Below, one piece after another: positions 1 through 10,391 of a DNA stretch of 29,029 nt. How positions within the stretch are numbered: position 1 is the first letter of the stretch; the number at the start of each line of letters is the position of its first letter. The stretch is from assembly GCA_920105805.1 (NCBI GenBank), contig CAKKTI010000225.1, forward strand, positions 1 to 29,029, given 5' to 3'. The translations under genes and the position numbers were made by a program. This stretch comes from Condylostoma magnum (lineage: Eukaryota; Ciliophora; Heterotrichea; Heterotrichida; Condylostomatidae). The notes beneath the pieces were generated by a model that saw only the letters and a list, made by a program, of their open reading frames with translations, had not been told where the DNA came from and searched no databases.

Positions 1-843
1 AATCAATTAAACTATCGCAATCAACTTTAAGCAAGTATGCTTAGGCAAGGAAGATAATATATAAAGCATATTGTAATTAAAAACCGATAAATGGCTGAAA
101 GATTAGGAATAGTACCAGAAGATTTCTTTAACGAGGAAAATTCATTAGTTGTTTTTAGATACAGAAACCCTAGTTCATTATTTCACATATGACTGGAAAA
201 AGATTACAGAGATTCTTCTTAACTAAATATTTGGAATCAAAACAGGTTAAACAATAATTTTTCAATGGATCTTAATGTAAAGTAACTGCATTTAAAGCTT
301 CACAGGGATAAGTTTGTACTAACCAATTCTAAAAACGATTATTCCATTCTACGTCCTCCTTTTAGACCTTATATATGCTAAACCATTGAGGAAATGAGTG
401 ATATGATATCCTGATAATAACTAAGTATTTGGCCTTTAGTAGGTATAAAAGAGTATTCCCTATTGATAATGCCTTTATTACAGTATATTCAACAAACAAA
501 GCTACCTCTTTTAGTACTTTCAGTATAGCCCTATACAGTTCTAGAAAGTACAGCATATATATAATTCTAAGAAATAGCAAGAAGACTAAGAGGCAAAGTG
601 ATCTGTATTGTAGGCTATCCCATGTATCTATCTCACTTGCACATAAAGGAATTCTATCTAAAGAACCATAATTAAAACGAATTACGACTAATGACTGTAT
701 AAGATTCTGACTATCCAACAATATAAAAACAGTATCGTTACCATAATCTCGAGAGCAGCTCCCCTGATAGTATCGAAGAATGGATAGAAGACTGTCTGCA
801 AGAGAACACTGAAGAATACTTAGAAAACGAATTTTTACATTAA
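1..843 (+). CDS. Protein disulfide isomerase-family protein, 3' part (b/b' thioredoxin-like domains)
   Basis: The frame is open from base 1, so the gene probably begins outside the window; an in-frame ATG at 91 is a fallback start. The second half resembles a PDI b' domain: a strand (LPLLVLSV), a helix with FQEIARRLRGKV, then HIKEFYL, a central MTVQDSDYPTI and an IEEWIEDCL helix before an acidic end. The earlier NSLVVFRY strand fits the end of a b domain. No CxxC active site lies in the visible part, so this portion would bind substrate or partners in the ER rather than do redox chemistry. Gln is written TAA several times and one Trp is TGA. I end it at TAA 841-843, which overlaps the stop of the converging gene; the next TGA is at 868-870. 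Family call is from fold pattern only. Confidence 0.6.
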
Positions 844-1559
844 CTTTGGTTTCTTCTTTTCTTACGTTGAATTAATAGTCTCTTTTTAGGAGTGTTTAGT
901 CTCATTGCTTTCTTTTAACTCAGCAATGGCTTAGCGAGTTATCTCTATGGTGAGGTTTTCCTGCTTACATTATCATATGGAGATCGTATAAACTTATACG
1001 ATGAATGTATAGAAAATTCAGTTTTGTTTCTTTAATGCTTTGGCGTCACTCGGTACATTGAAGTAAGGGATTTCTGGCTATATGAGGTCTATAGTTTAGT
1101 TCCGAGTTAAATTCCCTTCTTCAAAGTTAACTTAGGTTCCTAAGAATTTGATAATTTGTTTTGTCTTGGCTTAAAATTTTGATAAGAATTAGATGCTACT
1201 GTAGTTTTCCGCATTACTCTATCTTATTTTAGTAATCGTTTAGGCCTTGTTGGTAATTTTAAATTTTTCTCAGAAAACTAAAATCTGATTGGTCTTGCTT
1301 TGTATGTGTCTTATACTCTAGGAAAAACATATTCTTTGTTCACTTTTGATCTACTGAACTTGTTTTCTATTTCTTACCTGATTTCTTGATCAACATCGCT
1401 GTTATTCTCTGTTTCTTATAGAAAGCTGTTAGTAAATTCACTGCAGGCTGTGCTACATCTGCGCCCGGCCTTGTCAAAAATTGAGTATTTTTGCCCAATG
1501 CTTTAAGTTTTTCTATGGGATGGGTTTGTAGCCTTAAATTAAACTAGGGAGGTATGCAT
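840..1559 (-). CDS. Basic hypothetical protein, 239 aa
   Basis: Not recognised. An ATG at 1559 opens a frame with no TGA down to TAA 842-840. The product is strongly basic, with Lys/Arg clusters (RPKRLLKQDR, TPKKRLLIQRKKRR near the C-terminus) and many Ser/Thr-Pro pairs. It has no membrane segment and a low-complexity, probably disordered composition. An acidic stretch near residues 55-65 (ETENNSDVDQEI) precedes the basic half. Such proteins in ciliates are often microtubule- or nucleic acid-associated, but this is inference. Its stop overlaps that of the converging PDI-family gene by two bases. If TAA were not a stop here, the frame would run over 200 bases into that gene. Confidence rests on the long consistent frame and composition. 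Confidence 0.6.
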
Positions 1560-1797
1560 ATTTTTAACTAATTTTTATTCAATTTTGCTAATTTAATATA
1601 TATTCAAAGTTTTGTTAAATAATCTACTCGTTTGTATATATATTAAATACAAGTTAAAGCTATATATATAAAATAAATTCAGTCTTTTTATGGAGATACT
1701 GAGTTTATTTAAGATAATTTACTCAACATAATTGTAGTAAAAACTTTCATATATTGTATCTTCCCTAATAACATAACAATCAAATTACTAAAATACA
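1560..1797. other. Intergenic, A+T-rich
   Basis: About 240 bases between two minus-strand genes, made mainly of T/A runs and TATA repeats. It must contain the upstream region of the 239-aa gene. No conserved reading frame or RNA fold was apparent. Confidence 0.5.
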
Positions 1798-3036
1798 TTA
1801 AAAATCTTCTACTTTGAAATAATCATTATCATTTTCCATATCAAATGACTCTTGAGTCATAGGTACCTAATAATTAGTTCTTCTAGCAAAAGCTGATCTT
1901 GTGGCCATGTCCCCTAACTAAATAATTTCAGCCCCCTTACTCTTTATATTATTCTTCCTACGTTTTCCAAGCTATGAAATTCTTTTCTACTCATCACTAG
2001 TTTTCATAGCTCCTGAATTTATCTATGTAAACATTACTTAATTATGAATCACAGTCAGCCATAACTTGTAGAGAATAGCTGAAGTTGTAAAACTCCTCTT
2101 GATAAGTTTAATCAATTTACGAACTTTTACTATATCCCCCTACTATATAGCAGTTTTTATCATTGCAAGCTGAGTGAAAGTTACTTTAAAGTATTCTGTA
2201 ACTGTCAAATATCGGGAATTTGCACCCTTTCTAATTTTACTAATAGCTGTGATTATTAAAAAATTTCTTTTATTAAGAGGAGCAGTTGAGGAGAATCTAA
2301 AGCATGTTTATCACGATGTAAAAATTCCTATATCAAGAACAGCTACTTAACTCATAGCAATAAAATCGTAAGTCATTCATTTAGAGCAAATACTGAAAAT
2401 ATTTTAGGGGTTGTAAGACATTGGAGCAGTTTTAGGTGTTATTAGATTAGCAGTACATGATTTTTACCCCAGAATCACTCCAATTACTGTGTCAATTTAT
2501 ATTTTAAATCCTGTTCTTTCTTTAGTGTTAGTGATTTAAAAGTGATTATCTTTAAGTTTTAATTGAACTCTTTTATAATCATCTTTTATATAGTCGAAGT
2601 AGATTAAAGAATATCCATATAACATTCTTTTACAAATATTCGGCATGTCAAAATTGTATTTTTTTAGCTGTGACTTATGTAAAGCGGTTTGCTCAGCATA
2701 AAATTTAGATATCAAGTACAATGAGTCTTTTATATTGAAAGTGATATCATAATAAGAATACTCTCTAGATTTACCTCAATAGTGCCTTAATAGTCTTTTT
2801 AATTCCTAAATATCACATTCCATGATATTCACAAAAATTTAACTTTTTCTTCTAGTCTCAATGTTATTTTAAATACTGATTGGTTCATCCTGCTCCGTAG
2901 TAACCTATGTCGTCTTAAAATCCTAATATGAGTAGCTCTACTCCTTTATTGAATCAGTCTCTTACTCAGACATTGAAAATTAAGACAAAGAAGGATCATC
3001 ACCGACTGCTTAACCTAATCTAAACATTTCTTCCAT
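1798..3036 (-). CDS. PH-like domain protein, 412 aa
   Basis: The N-terminal 65 residues are acidic, Ser/Gln-rich and probably disordered. A block around residues 150-260 has the layout of a PLC/PRAF-type pleckstrin homology domain: strands containing RVQLKLKD and FKIQIDTVIGVILGQKS, then FSICSKWMTYDFIAMS and a closing helix with Trp. Such domains bind phosphoinositides or proteins at membranes. Two Trp in this block (SKW, TSW) are TGA codons, as is a third at HYWGKS. The C-terminal 150 residues are basic and helical and end in an acidic NDNDYFKVEDF before TAA 1800-1798; a TGA follows six codons later. The start ATG at 3036 lies only 13 bases after the stop of the upstream phosphatase gene, in another frame; the next Met is three codons on. 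The PH call is by pattern, not search. Confidence 0.6.
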
Positions 3037-3049
3037 TTTAAACTATCTA

Positions 3050-3958
3050 CTAAATTGAATTACGTGGGTTAAAAGTAGTATTAGACCTCATAAAACTATT
3101 GAACTGGCTTTCAAAATCTGTTAATTGCTTTATAAATCCTTCATTTGGCGCTATGATTTCTCTATGAGTCTTCACAAAACTAAAAGCTTAGTTATAATGC
3201 AAATCAAATTTTCGCATAAGATACATTATTACTAACGTTGCACTTCTAGATACTCCCTAAGCGCAATGTATGAGGACTTTTCCAGGCTCAATTTCAAAGT
3301 CTGGATCACCTTCCACGCATTCTTCGACAAAGGAAAATGCTTTACGGAAATGAAAAGATATTTTTTCTGTGGCTCGATCCTCTACATGTACTCTTATGTA
3401 CTTAATTCTACCTTAAAAACGGTTTTCTACACTTCTTGTAGCATTTACTATATGAGTTATTTGAAGATTTTCAACTATTAACGGATCAGTGGCTTAATGA
3501 CAGTCTCCTAGGTATAAGCGACCCTTAAGGATTTCATTAGGATATGCTATTTTTGGCTGTTTAGGTAAAGAAGGCAAGCTGCCGATTGTTACTATGTAGT
3601 AAGTTTATAGAAATTAAGTAAAGTTTTAGCATATTATAACTTCTTTGCATCTTTCACTTCTTAATAGAGATTCTAGTATTATAGCCTAGTCATTTTCTTG
3701 TTCATTAGCTCCTATTACAAGAAAACATCTGCGTTTCTACTAGAAAAGCTTTTACATTATACCTGATTTTGGTTAGATTTATTTTAGATCTGTATCCTAT
3801 GTTAATTTTATTTTTACGTTGATACTACAGTGAATTCTTTACTACTCAAATTCTTACTCGCTTCTAAGATCAAACACAATCACCTTTCCTTTAAAAACTT
3901 ATAAAATATTAAAGAACACCTGGTGTAATTGCTACTCTTGATTAAAAGGGTTAATCAT
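3050..3958 (-). CDS. Rhodanese-like + dual-specificity protein phosphatase, 302 aa
   Basis: Residues 20-125 are rhodanese-like: VIVFDLRSEQEFEQQRIHCS matches the LDVR..EF...HI.GS start, and EVIICQNFTQFLQTYY the second half. The rhodanese Cys is absent (FLVIGANEQ), so this half is likely a docking module, as in MAP-kinase phosphatases and STYXL1. From about residue 140 comes a DSP domain: GRLYLGD, HIVNATR, VHVEDRA (candidate general-acid Asp), then the P-loop HCAQGVSRS with nucleophile Cys232 and Arg238, then NQAFSFVKTHR and APNEGFIKQL. All catalytic residues look intact, so it should dephosphorylate Ser/Thr/Tyr proteins in the cytosol. The P-loop Gln is a TAG codon. Stops are TAG TAG (3052-3047); without them the frame would overlap the next gene. 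The start ATG at 3958 lies 25 bases after the 151-aa gene's stop. Confidence 0.85.
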
Positions 3959-3983
3959 TTTTTTATGTTTTAAAAGTTGTTTA

Positions 3984-4439
3984 CTAGATAATGTTAACTT
4001 GGTTAAGTAGACCTTGATCGATTAGTTCTTGTCCCCAGTCCGGCACTTCCAGTTATGGAACAATTATAACGAATCTATACGAGTCATTAAGCACTGCTAC
4101 AATGTCCTCAGGAGTTTTATAGCTGTCTAGGATCTCTTGGGTAATGTTTTCCCTGTTCATTATTTCTCTTGGGATAGACTCAGGCCCTATGAAAGATGCA
4201 CCATCTGTTCCGCTAGCTACAAATAGGGCTAGAGTTGATCCATTGTAAAGTGAACCTCTTATCCTTCCTCGGATATTATCTGGTAAGCTGTCTCTGGCAT
4301 CTGATGTATCAATTAAAGTCCCCTTGTATTTGAAAAAGGTGCCTGAGTTTCCTTAGGGATCACAGATAAAACAGCCCTTTGGAGAGTTTTGCTCTACTGC
4401 TGAGAGTAATTGTTGTAAGGGTACTTCTATTAAGGACAT
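3984..4439 (-). CDS. Conserved-looking small protein, 151 aa, unknown
   Basis: Not recognised. The protein is soluble and globular in composition: an N-terminal helix (PLQQLLSAVEQ), a beta-rich middle with CFICDPQGNSGTFFKY and GSTLALFVASGTDGASFIG, and an acidic helical C-terminal third (TPEDIVAVLNDSYRFVIIV, then VPDWGQELIDQGLL). No signal peptide or membrane segment is visible. It uses fewer TAA/TAG Gln codons than its neighbours and its Trp is TGG. It ends in tandem TAG TAA (3986-3981), and the phosphatase ATG follows 25 bases on. It is the first gene of a same-strand series (151-aa protein, phosphatase, PH-like, basic protein). A role in the same signalling process is only suggested by position. 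Confidence 0.65.
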
Positions 4440-4840
4440 TATATTTAGTAAAATAGGGAAAAGAAGTCCTTATATATGGCAGAATTCTGGTAAAATCTAA
4501 TTCTAAAACTGCCTGCTATACAAGAGCTTTGCTTGTCTAAATAATTTAATTGATTTTTGGTATATGAAATATATGTAAATTTAGATGCTTTAGTTTTAAT
4601 TCATAGTGAATAGGTTAATTACTTTTTACAATATTCATTTTGCAAAATTTGATCCTAAATGCATTCCCTTTAAGCAATAAGCTAATTTTTACCCTTTATA
4701 ATAAAATACAACCATTTAATAATCCCTTCACTACAAAAAGAAGTTACTTATATAATTGTGCGTGAAATCTAGAAAAAAATTTTATGGAATTTTGTATAAT
4801 TAAAGCTACATTTTAACACTTGGCCTCAAACGTATAAAAT
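4440..4840. promoter_or_regulatory. Divergent intergenic region, A+T-rich
   Basis: Four hundred bases between the divergent starts of the 151-aa and 96-aa genes, so both promoters should lie here. It is rich in TATATA and ATTTT tracts. No clear coding frame, tRNA fold or repeat array was seen. Confidence 0.45.
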
Positions 4841-5131
4841 ATGGATATCAATCAAATACCCATTATAAAGATCAAAGCTAGAAAATCCTAGAATGAATCA
4901 ATGTTTGACCGTGTGAAGCGATCATATGATGAGTATTAGGCCTAGTTTAATGAGAAACGCTTAACTAGGCTGCAAAGAACTCTTTATGCAAAAAGGCCTC
5001 CCAGCCCGTACTTTGTCATAAGCGATCCTGAGTAACCAAAATAAGGAAGCTTCGCTGAGATAAGAAAATATCATCAGCAAAAGCGAAATGATTCACTATT
5101 TGGAATCACTTCGCAAGAAAAATTTGAATAA
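4841..5131 (+). CDS. Small basic protein, 96 aa, unknown
   Basis: ATG 4841 opens a frame in which every TAA/TAG reads as Gln until the cluster TAA TTA TAG starting at 5129. The protein is basic and polar: an N-terminal PIIKIKARKSQNES, a helical stretch with Lys/Arg/Gln (DEYQAQFNEKRLTRLQRTL), a Pro/Tyr motif RPPSPYFVI, then AEIRKYHQQKR. There are no membrane segments. Small basic proteins with short aromatic-proline motifs are common among axonemal microtubule-associated proteins of ciliates; that is only a guess here. It converges on the CAP-like gene with about 34 bases between stops. Too short to place in a family by eye. Confidence 0.5.
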
Positions 5132-5165
5132 TTATAGTTTATAATAAATTTTACCTTTCAATAAA

Positions 5166-7025
5166 CTACTTTTGAATTATACTAAAATCTATGCTCTTCC
5201 TAAGCGATTGCCTCAGCATTGTAGCTTTAATCCTTTTATTCTCCATGTCATTCATTCTTTAGGATTTAATTTATTTCTTATTCCTTATAGTTTCTTGTTT
5301 TCAAAATCTGGCTCTTTATGCGCTTTACTAACGCACTTGCTCTCTTGCTGAGGAGAGTCTAAGGGATGTACTATAACGACGTTTTTGTAAAACCTATCTG
5401 AATTTTTGTACTTCCAGCTTGTATCCTGTATTATGCTATAAGTTAGCTTTCCAAGATGAAAATCCTTTATGAGTTTTTAAATTCATTCAGTACTGTAGAT
5501 AACGCCTTTATATTTCCTTCAGCTATAATTTTTATGCTAAGTTATCAACTAAATTCTTGTTTAAATCTTTTACTAAAGGCTCCTTTACTGACTTACCGAT
5601 AAATTTGTACAAATTTGATGTTTACCTTTTTACTGTTTAAGGCTCAATTTGCTTTTCTTACAGTTTGTTACGAGGTACAAATCCCTTATTTTCTTAGTAT
5701 TTTATTTAAGTTCACAAATTGCTTTAATCTAAGACCTCTACTGCTTCTCCCTTCTAGCTTTTTCCTACAACATTATAATTCCTACCAGGTCCACTATATA
5801 TTTCTGTATTTTAAAGCTCCATACTGTTTGAATACTGTCTTCTATTTATACTGAATGCAGTTTAAGCCCTTATTTCTGAACTTATATAGAACCTTTAGTC
5901 TACTGATCTACAAGTTGGTGATTTTGTTGAATACTAAAACATATTGGCAGTCATTTAGGATTCAAGGGTAGATCTTGCCTAATCATGATCAAATAATCCG
6001 TTTATTCATGAATCAAGACTCATTCCAAATTAAGGGATAAAATCAAACCCAGCTGTAATAAGTCTCATCTAATTAAAATCACATTCAATTCCAATCTTTT
6101 TAAGACCTGATTTAAAATATTACTCAGGAATTGTTTCTTACTGGTTTAAATGAACTAGCATCTAGTAAAAAGCATCTAAAGGGGATAACTAATTGCTTTA
6201 TAGCTAGCCAATTAGTCAATTAAGGCTTTATTATATGTGTTTTTATTGCCTAGCTCGCAGTTAAAGATTCTCAAGGTAATTGTTAAGTTAAGATGAATCA
6301 ATGGGTTAGTTAAAAACTGGTTTAAGTTTATTTTACAATCATTATGCTTGATTATATTTCAGAAACTTATTTAAGCACAAGCAAAATTCTTAATAAGTTT
6401 TTACTTTAGCACATAAATCAAAAGTTGTTATACTTTTACTTTCCAAATACCTAAAATAGTATATAATTCCTTACAATCCTAGCTTGCTTTCCTATATAAA
6501 CATTACATCTCTTAAAAAAGTGTTTCTTGTTTGGCTTATTCTTCTTGATAGATCCAAGTTTCTTCATCTAGATTATTATTTCTGTATAGAAAATACATCA
6601 AAATAATTATCACAAAAGATTCCTACTATAATATTTTTAAATTCTTAAGAATTTACAACAAATAATCCCATAACTTTAATTCTATTATCTAAAATTCCTT
6701 TTTATATCCAATCTTTGATTAAACTGCTAGTATTGCTTATACCATAACTATGAATTTCAATTAGACAGTCTCCAACTAGTTTACCATACTTAGTAATGTA
6801 AGTTTTAGACAGTTATTCATTAGTTTGAGTACTCTAAGATGCTTTAATCAAAGCAACTTTTTCAGCTGTTTTTGTTAATCCAGTTGAAATCATTAATCTT
6901 TTCAAGGGACCTAAGTCTTTATAGCCTTCAATGTTATTTTATTCGTGAAATCTTTGAGGGTTTTATCTTACCTTGTTTATCTGGGCTATTATTTCTTAAC
7001 TTAAATTTTCAGAATCGTGTATCAT
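5166..7025 (-). CDS. CAP/SCP-like + SH3b domain protein, 619 aa
   Basis: One frame runs unbroken from ATG 7025 to TAG 5168-5166 when TAA/TAG = Gln and TGA = Trp. Residues 1-165 resemble a CAP (PR-1/SCP) fold: EIIAQINKVRQNPQRF, then GPLKRLMISTGLTKTAEKVA, then a Gly-rich core and closing hydrophobic strands (KNIIVGIFCDNYF). Residues 170-390 are helical with weak EF-hand-like segments (DAFYQMLVHLNQQETIPEQY). Residues 402-447 form a bacterial-type SH3 domain: IYSGPGRNYNVVGKS, then GEAVEVLDQSNLW, then GFVPRNKL; its Trp is a TGA codon. The last 170 residues are very basic and helical. No signal peptide is evident, unusual for a CAP protein, which suggests a cytosolic role. The two known domains were assigned by motif only; the CAP call is the weaker. 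Confidence 0.6.
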
Positions 7026-7290
7026 ACTTTTAAAATCTAAAATGGCAGCAGTTCTTTACAATACTATTTTTAGAACTCTTTAAGATCATCAAAGACTATA
7101 AAAGATTTGTACTAACTTATTTCATTAATCAGATACTTCTATTGTAGTATCATATAAGAATTAAAGGAAAATTACAGATACGGTTTAAAATCTAGTTAAT
7201 AGAGATAACAAAATATGAGTTGAAGTAGGAAGAATGTAGCAATTAACTTATTGTATAAATTAGCAAATGCATTAATTAAAAAGCTTTAAA
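7026..7290. promoter_or_regulatory. Divergent intergenic region
   Basis: About 265 A+T-rich bases between the divergent starts of the CAP-like gene and the 431-aa gene. It presumably carries both promoters. No specific element was recognised. Confidence 0.4.
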
Positions 7291-8586
7291 ATGTAATTCA
7301 GTGCTATAAAAACAGAGTTAATTACTACTAAAAGAATTCTGTTATAAAACATCTAAAAAGTTGGAAAAGTTCTTGATTCTTATAGAAATAGATGTAGAGA
7401 CTCTTATGTAGATTACCTAAAAAGTGTGGATTTAGAAATGCGTAAAATTCTAAAGCCTTTGGTTCCTAGTTCTGTAATGGATGAGTATATAAAGTATCCA
7501 AGAATAAACATGAATCAGAGCTTAAGGAGTTCTAATCTAAGTGAATTGCCTGATTTTGTTTCTTAAGAAGTGATAAATGACGAAGAGTAAAATGAATTAA
7601 ATACTGAGTAAAGCCACGATAGTTTTCTCATTGATGGATCAGTGTAAAGTGACTAGGATTTTGAGAACAAGGATTAACATAATAATATGCTAGTTGATAC
7701 TTTAGAAAATTTAGCTAAAGATTTAATACTTATAGTACAAGAAACTAATAGGAGATATTTTGATATAGTTAATCCTTTTTATCTTTAAAGCTAACCTTTA
7801 ACTCCTTTAGCAGCTCCGTTACCAGAATACTTCATTTTTGATAAGGAAGATTGTCAGAAAAAATAACATAATGAATATTAGATGATTGATTACTCTATTA
7901 AGAATTCTATTGTAGAGAAATTACAATAATTGTCAAAATATGAAATTATAAATAAAGATATGATATCATAGGTTGACAAAGCCTTATCGCTTTTAATTAA
8001 GTAAAAGTAATAATTTGATATATAACAAGTTTTTAAATTACTATAAATTGAAGACTAGTATAAAGAATAAATTATTTTCTTACTAATCAACCCAAAAGAA
8101 AACTGAGATAAAAATGATTTATAATAATTAGCATAAGATCTAAAACAATCTGCAATACATACAGGGCCATCTCCAACCAGTACTTGATAAATATAAAATT
8201 TGCAAACAAAGTCAAAACTGGAATTCAAAAATTAAACTTTCAAGCGAAGGATAAAAAGAGATAAATAGTCTCCAGATTCAGCAAGAAAATCAACAAAAAC
8301 TTATAGGTAAATTGAAGATTAACTTACAAAACGTAAAAGAACTACTCCTTTATCAGCAAGAGCTACAAAACCTACTGGATTCAATAAAACTAAATCAGCT
8401 AATCGCATTTAGGCTAAGAAGTCTATAAAGGATATAAGAGTTAGATCAATCACCCCAGTAAAGCAGCTCAATTTTAAACCAACATAATTCAATACAAGAA
8501 ACTATAAGAGTAAAATTCATAATAGATCGCCAGTGTAAGGAGCTTAATATACTAAAAAGTTGATAAAAGAGTAAATGTTTAAGTAA
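7291..8586 (+). CDS. Coiled-coil/disordered basic-tailed protein, 431 aa
   Basis: ATG 7291 opens a frame continuous to the triple stop TAA TAA TAA at 8584-8592. The N-terminal 50 residues are helical and basic. A Ser/Asp/Glu-rich acidic linker follows (residues 85-130), then a helical centre with many Gln (KYEIINKDMISQVDKALSLL, then KQKQQFDIQQVFKLLQ). The C-terminal 140 residues are Lys/Arg/Ser/Thr/Pro-rich with SP/TP sites (KRTTPLSARATKPTG, VRSITPVKQLNFKP), typical of microtubule-binding tails and of CDK/MAPK targets. Two Trp are TGA. No catalytic domain is recognised. Another frame over 8,200-8,570 reads as an artefactually good coiled coil; I prefer this frame because it joins the upstream exon without a break. 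Confidence 0.6.
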
Positions 8587-8652
8587 TAATAAAAGCTATT
8601 TTTACATATAGTTAAAAGTTATAAGATAAGTAAGCTAAATAGATTATAAGGT

Positions 8653-9291
8653 TTAAGATTTCATATAATTAATTACCTCTTGTTCTATGCCATCTAATCT
8701 ACCTCTGATATCTTTAATTTCTTATAATATTAACAACCCAATTTTACGAGAATTTGACAGATTTTCTCCATTTGAAATTAATTTTTTTAGATTTTAATTT
8801 TCCATCTAGGCTTCTTTCACTTTATTCTTTAATTTTTTTATTTTATTGCTTTGTTTTGAATAACCACTAGATCCCTTACTAGAATTTATTGATCTATTAG
8901 AATTATCATGCATTAGGGCTTTTGATTATCCAGATCATAAAGTATTCAAAAAGTTTTCTTCTTCTGGCATTTTTTGCCCAACACTTCTTGCCTAACTTAT
9001 ATCACTTAGGTTATCATCGAAGTTCATAAAATCATCGATTGGTATAGGAGGATTTTAAAAGGGTTCAGGGCCCATTTCACTTTCAATTGTTATAGTTGGA
9101 ATAGATTATTAGGAAATTCTCAGTGAATTCATGTTTGACTACCTTTCTTTTACCTTTGCAGCATATGATCTTGATTGAGGTATTGATTATTTATATTATT
9201 GCAATGGGCTAGAGCTTCTAAGTATTTCAGGTTATTTGACAGATAAATTATTGGAAAATTAGTTTTTCTTTGCCTAAGATGTAAAAGACAT
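8653..9291 (-). CDS. Coiled-coil protein, 212 aa, unknown
   Basis: An ATG at 9291 opens a frame with no interrupting TGA except one Trp-like codon (NTLWSGQ). An internal ATG at 9132 is an alternative start. The N-terminal two thirds are polar, Ser/Gln/Pro-rich and probably disordered, with an acidic patch (PIPIDDFMNFDDNLSD). Residues 140-205 form a heptad-like helix (KIKKLKNKVKEAQMENQNLKK, continuing with LLILQEIKDIRGRLDGIEQEV), likely a dimerising coiled coil, and the chain ends five residues later at TAA 8655-8653. It converges on the 431-aa gene with 66 bases between stops. Function unknown; architecture suits a cytoskeletal or scaffold component. Confidence 0.55.
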
Positions 9292-9418
9292 TTATTTAGT
9301 TTTAATACCAGTTATATTAGCTGTAAATTTTGTATTGATTTGTTAACATTATGTTGTAAGGTTGTACTTATGGTATAAAAGCATACATCAATTCCATTTA
9401 ACATTTCTAAAATTTAAC

Positions 9419-10351
9419 CTAAATACTATTAATACTTGAATTTGGAAATACTCTAGCCAATACAGTTCTACACCTCATGCAAGAATGCACAACTTCTTAA
9501 TATCTGTTTAAAGTATTAGGACTTCCGCAACATCTGAGTGCATTTAAAATGAATCCTAGAGTATTAACACTATTTATAACTTACAAGGATAGTTATTTCA
9601 TCTACATATGTGCAACAGTTGTTACATTCGTATTGCATTCTGGGCAATATGCTTATCCAATTCCACTAGAACTGTACAGCTATGAGGATCTTCTATACCC
9701 AGGAGTCAAAATCTTGTTATCTCTGGTATATTAAGTATTAGCAGTTGTGATTTATTAGGAAGCTTGAGGAAGTATGCTAGAATCACTGCTAAGATCTGTA
9801 AAAATAGATGAACTTTAGTTATAAAAGTAGTCCTAGCTTGCATCGCCTTACTTCGAAGGGCTAAACTGGGATCTCCTACGCTTCATTGGTGATTCTAGAT
9901 TTGAATTGCGACAATTTGTAAATAATGACTAGTTTTTACTTTATAGGAAATCTTCACTTAGGGAAAAATCACTGAGGAGAGTAATACTTTTGTCATCTTG
10001 AAATGATCTTGAGTCATCAATTAATTTTTTTAAAGCAAATTCCCCTGTGTTTTCCTTTTCATCAATTCCTTTGTCGTAGATATCAAATTTATTAACGAAT
10101 TTATCTTGATTAGGCATTTAGCTTACCTTTTAAGTCTTTTTGTTTAGTATATTTCTGTAATTATTATGTTATTTGTTAGGGTCATTATCAGTACGTTAAA
10201 AAATTGGCTCAAAGGAGAAAATAGGTTTAGAGTCTTCCTGTGATTTTGATGGATTTAAAAAGTTTGAAGGATTATTGGAATTATTTTAGAGGTATTAGGA
10301 CGGTTTGAATGTAAATTCTTGGATTGTATCGTGAATGTTTATATTAGACAT
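9419..10351 (-). CDS. LITAF-like zinc-ribbon protein, 310 aa
   Basis: Residues 1-225 are disordered and rich in Asn, Ser and Gln, with a basic KRRRSQFSPSK site. Residues 232-300 match the LITAF layout: a CPEC knuckle (Cys236, Cys239) followed by NVTTVA, about 45 residues with a hydrophobic patch ending in RCCG, then VVHSCMRCRTVLA with Cys291 and Cys294. In this family the two knuckles join to bind one zinc and the middle inserts into the cytosolic face of endosomal membranes, linking cargo to ESCRT machinery. Here the middle is less hydrophobic than in animal LITAF. The stop is taken as TAG 9421-9419; further in-frame TAG and TAA follow within 25 bases. The start at 10351 is only 40 bases from the divergent gene at 10392. 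Confidence 0.75.
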
Positions 10352-10391
10352 CGTTATATTTAATTACGTTAATTAGATTTTTGGTATAAAA

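Noticed and set aside
1441-1500. Locally G+C-rich patch (around 1,465) as an RNA gene
   Set aside because: It lies inside the coding frame of the 239-aa protein (DKAGRRCSTAC) and forms no cloverleaf or other fold I can recognise.
5166-5822. SH3b region as a separate gene starting at the ATG at 5822
   Set aside because: It is in the same uninterrupted frame as the CAP-like part and the intervening sequence is protein-like, so one 619-aa gene is simpler.
6357-6376. A 20-nt intron joining a frame near 6,560-6,380 to the downstream frame
   Set aside because: The frame of the upstream CAP-like domain is itself open and protein-like across the whole stretch, so no intron is needed; the other frame is a shadow.
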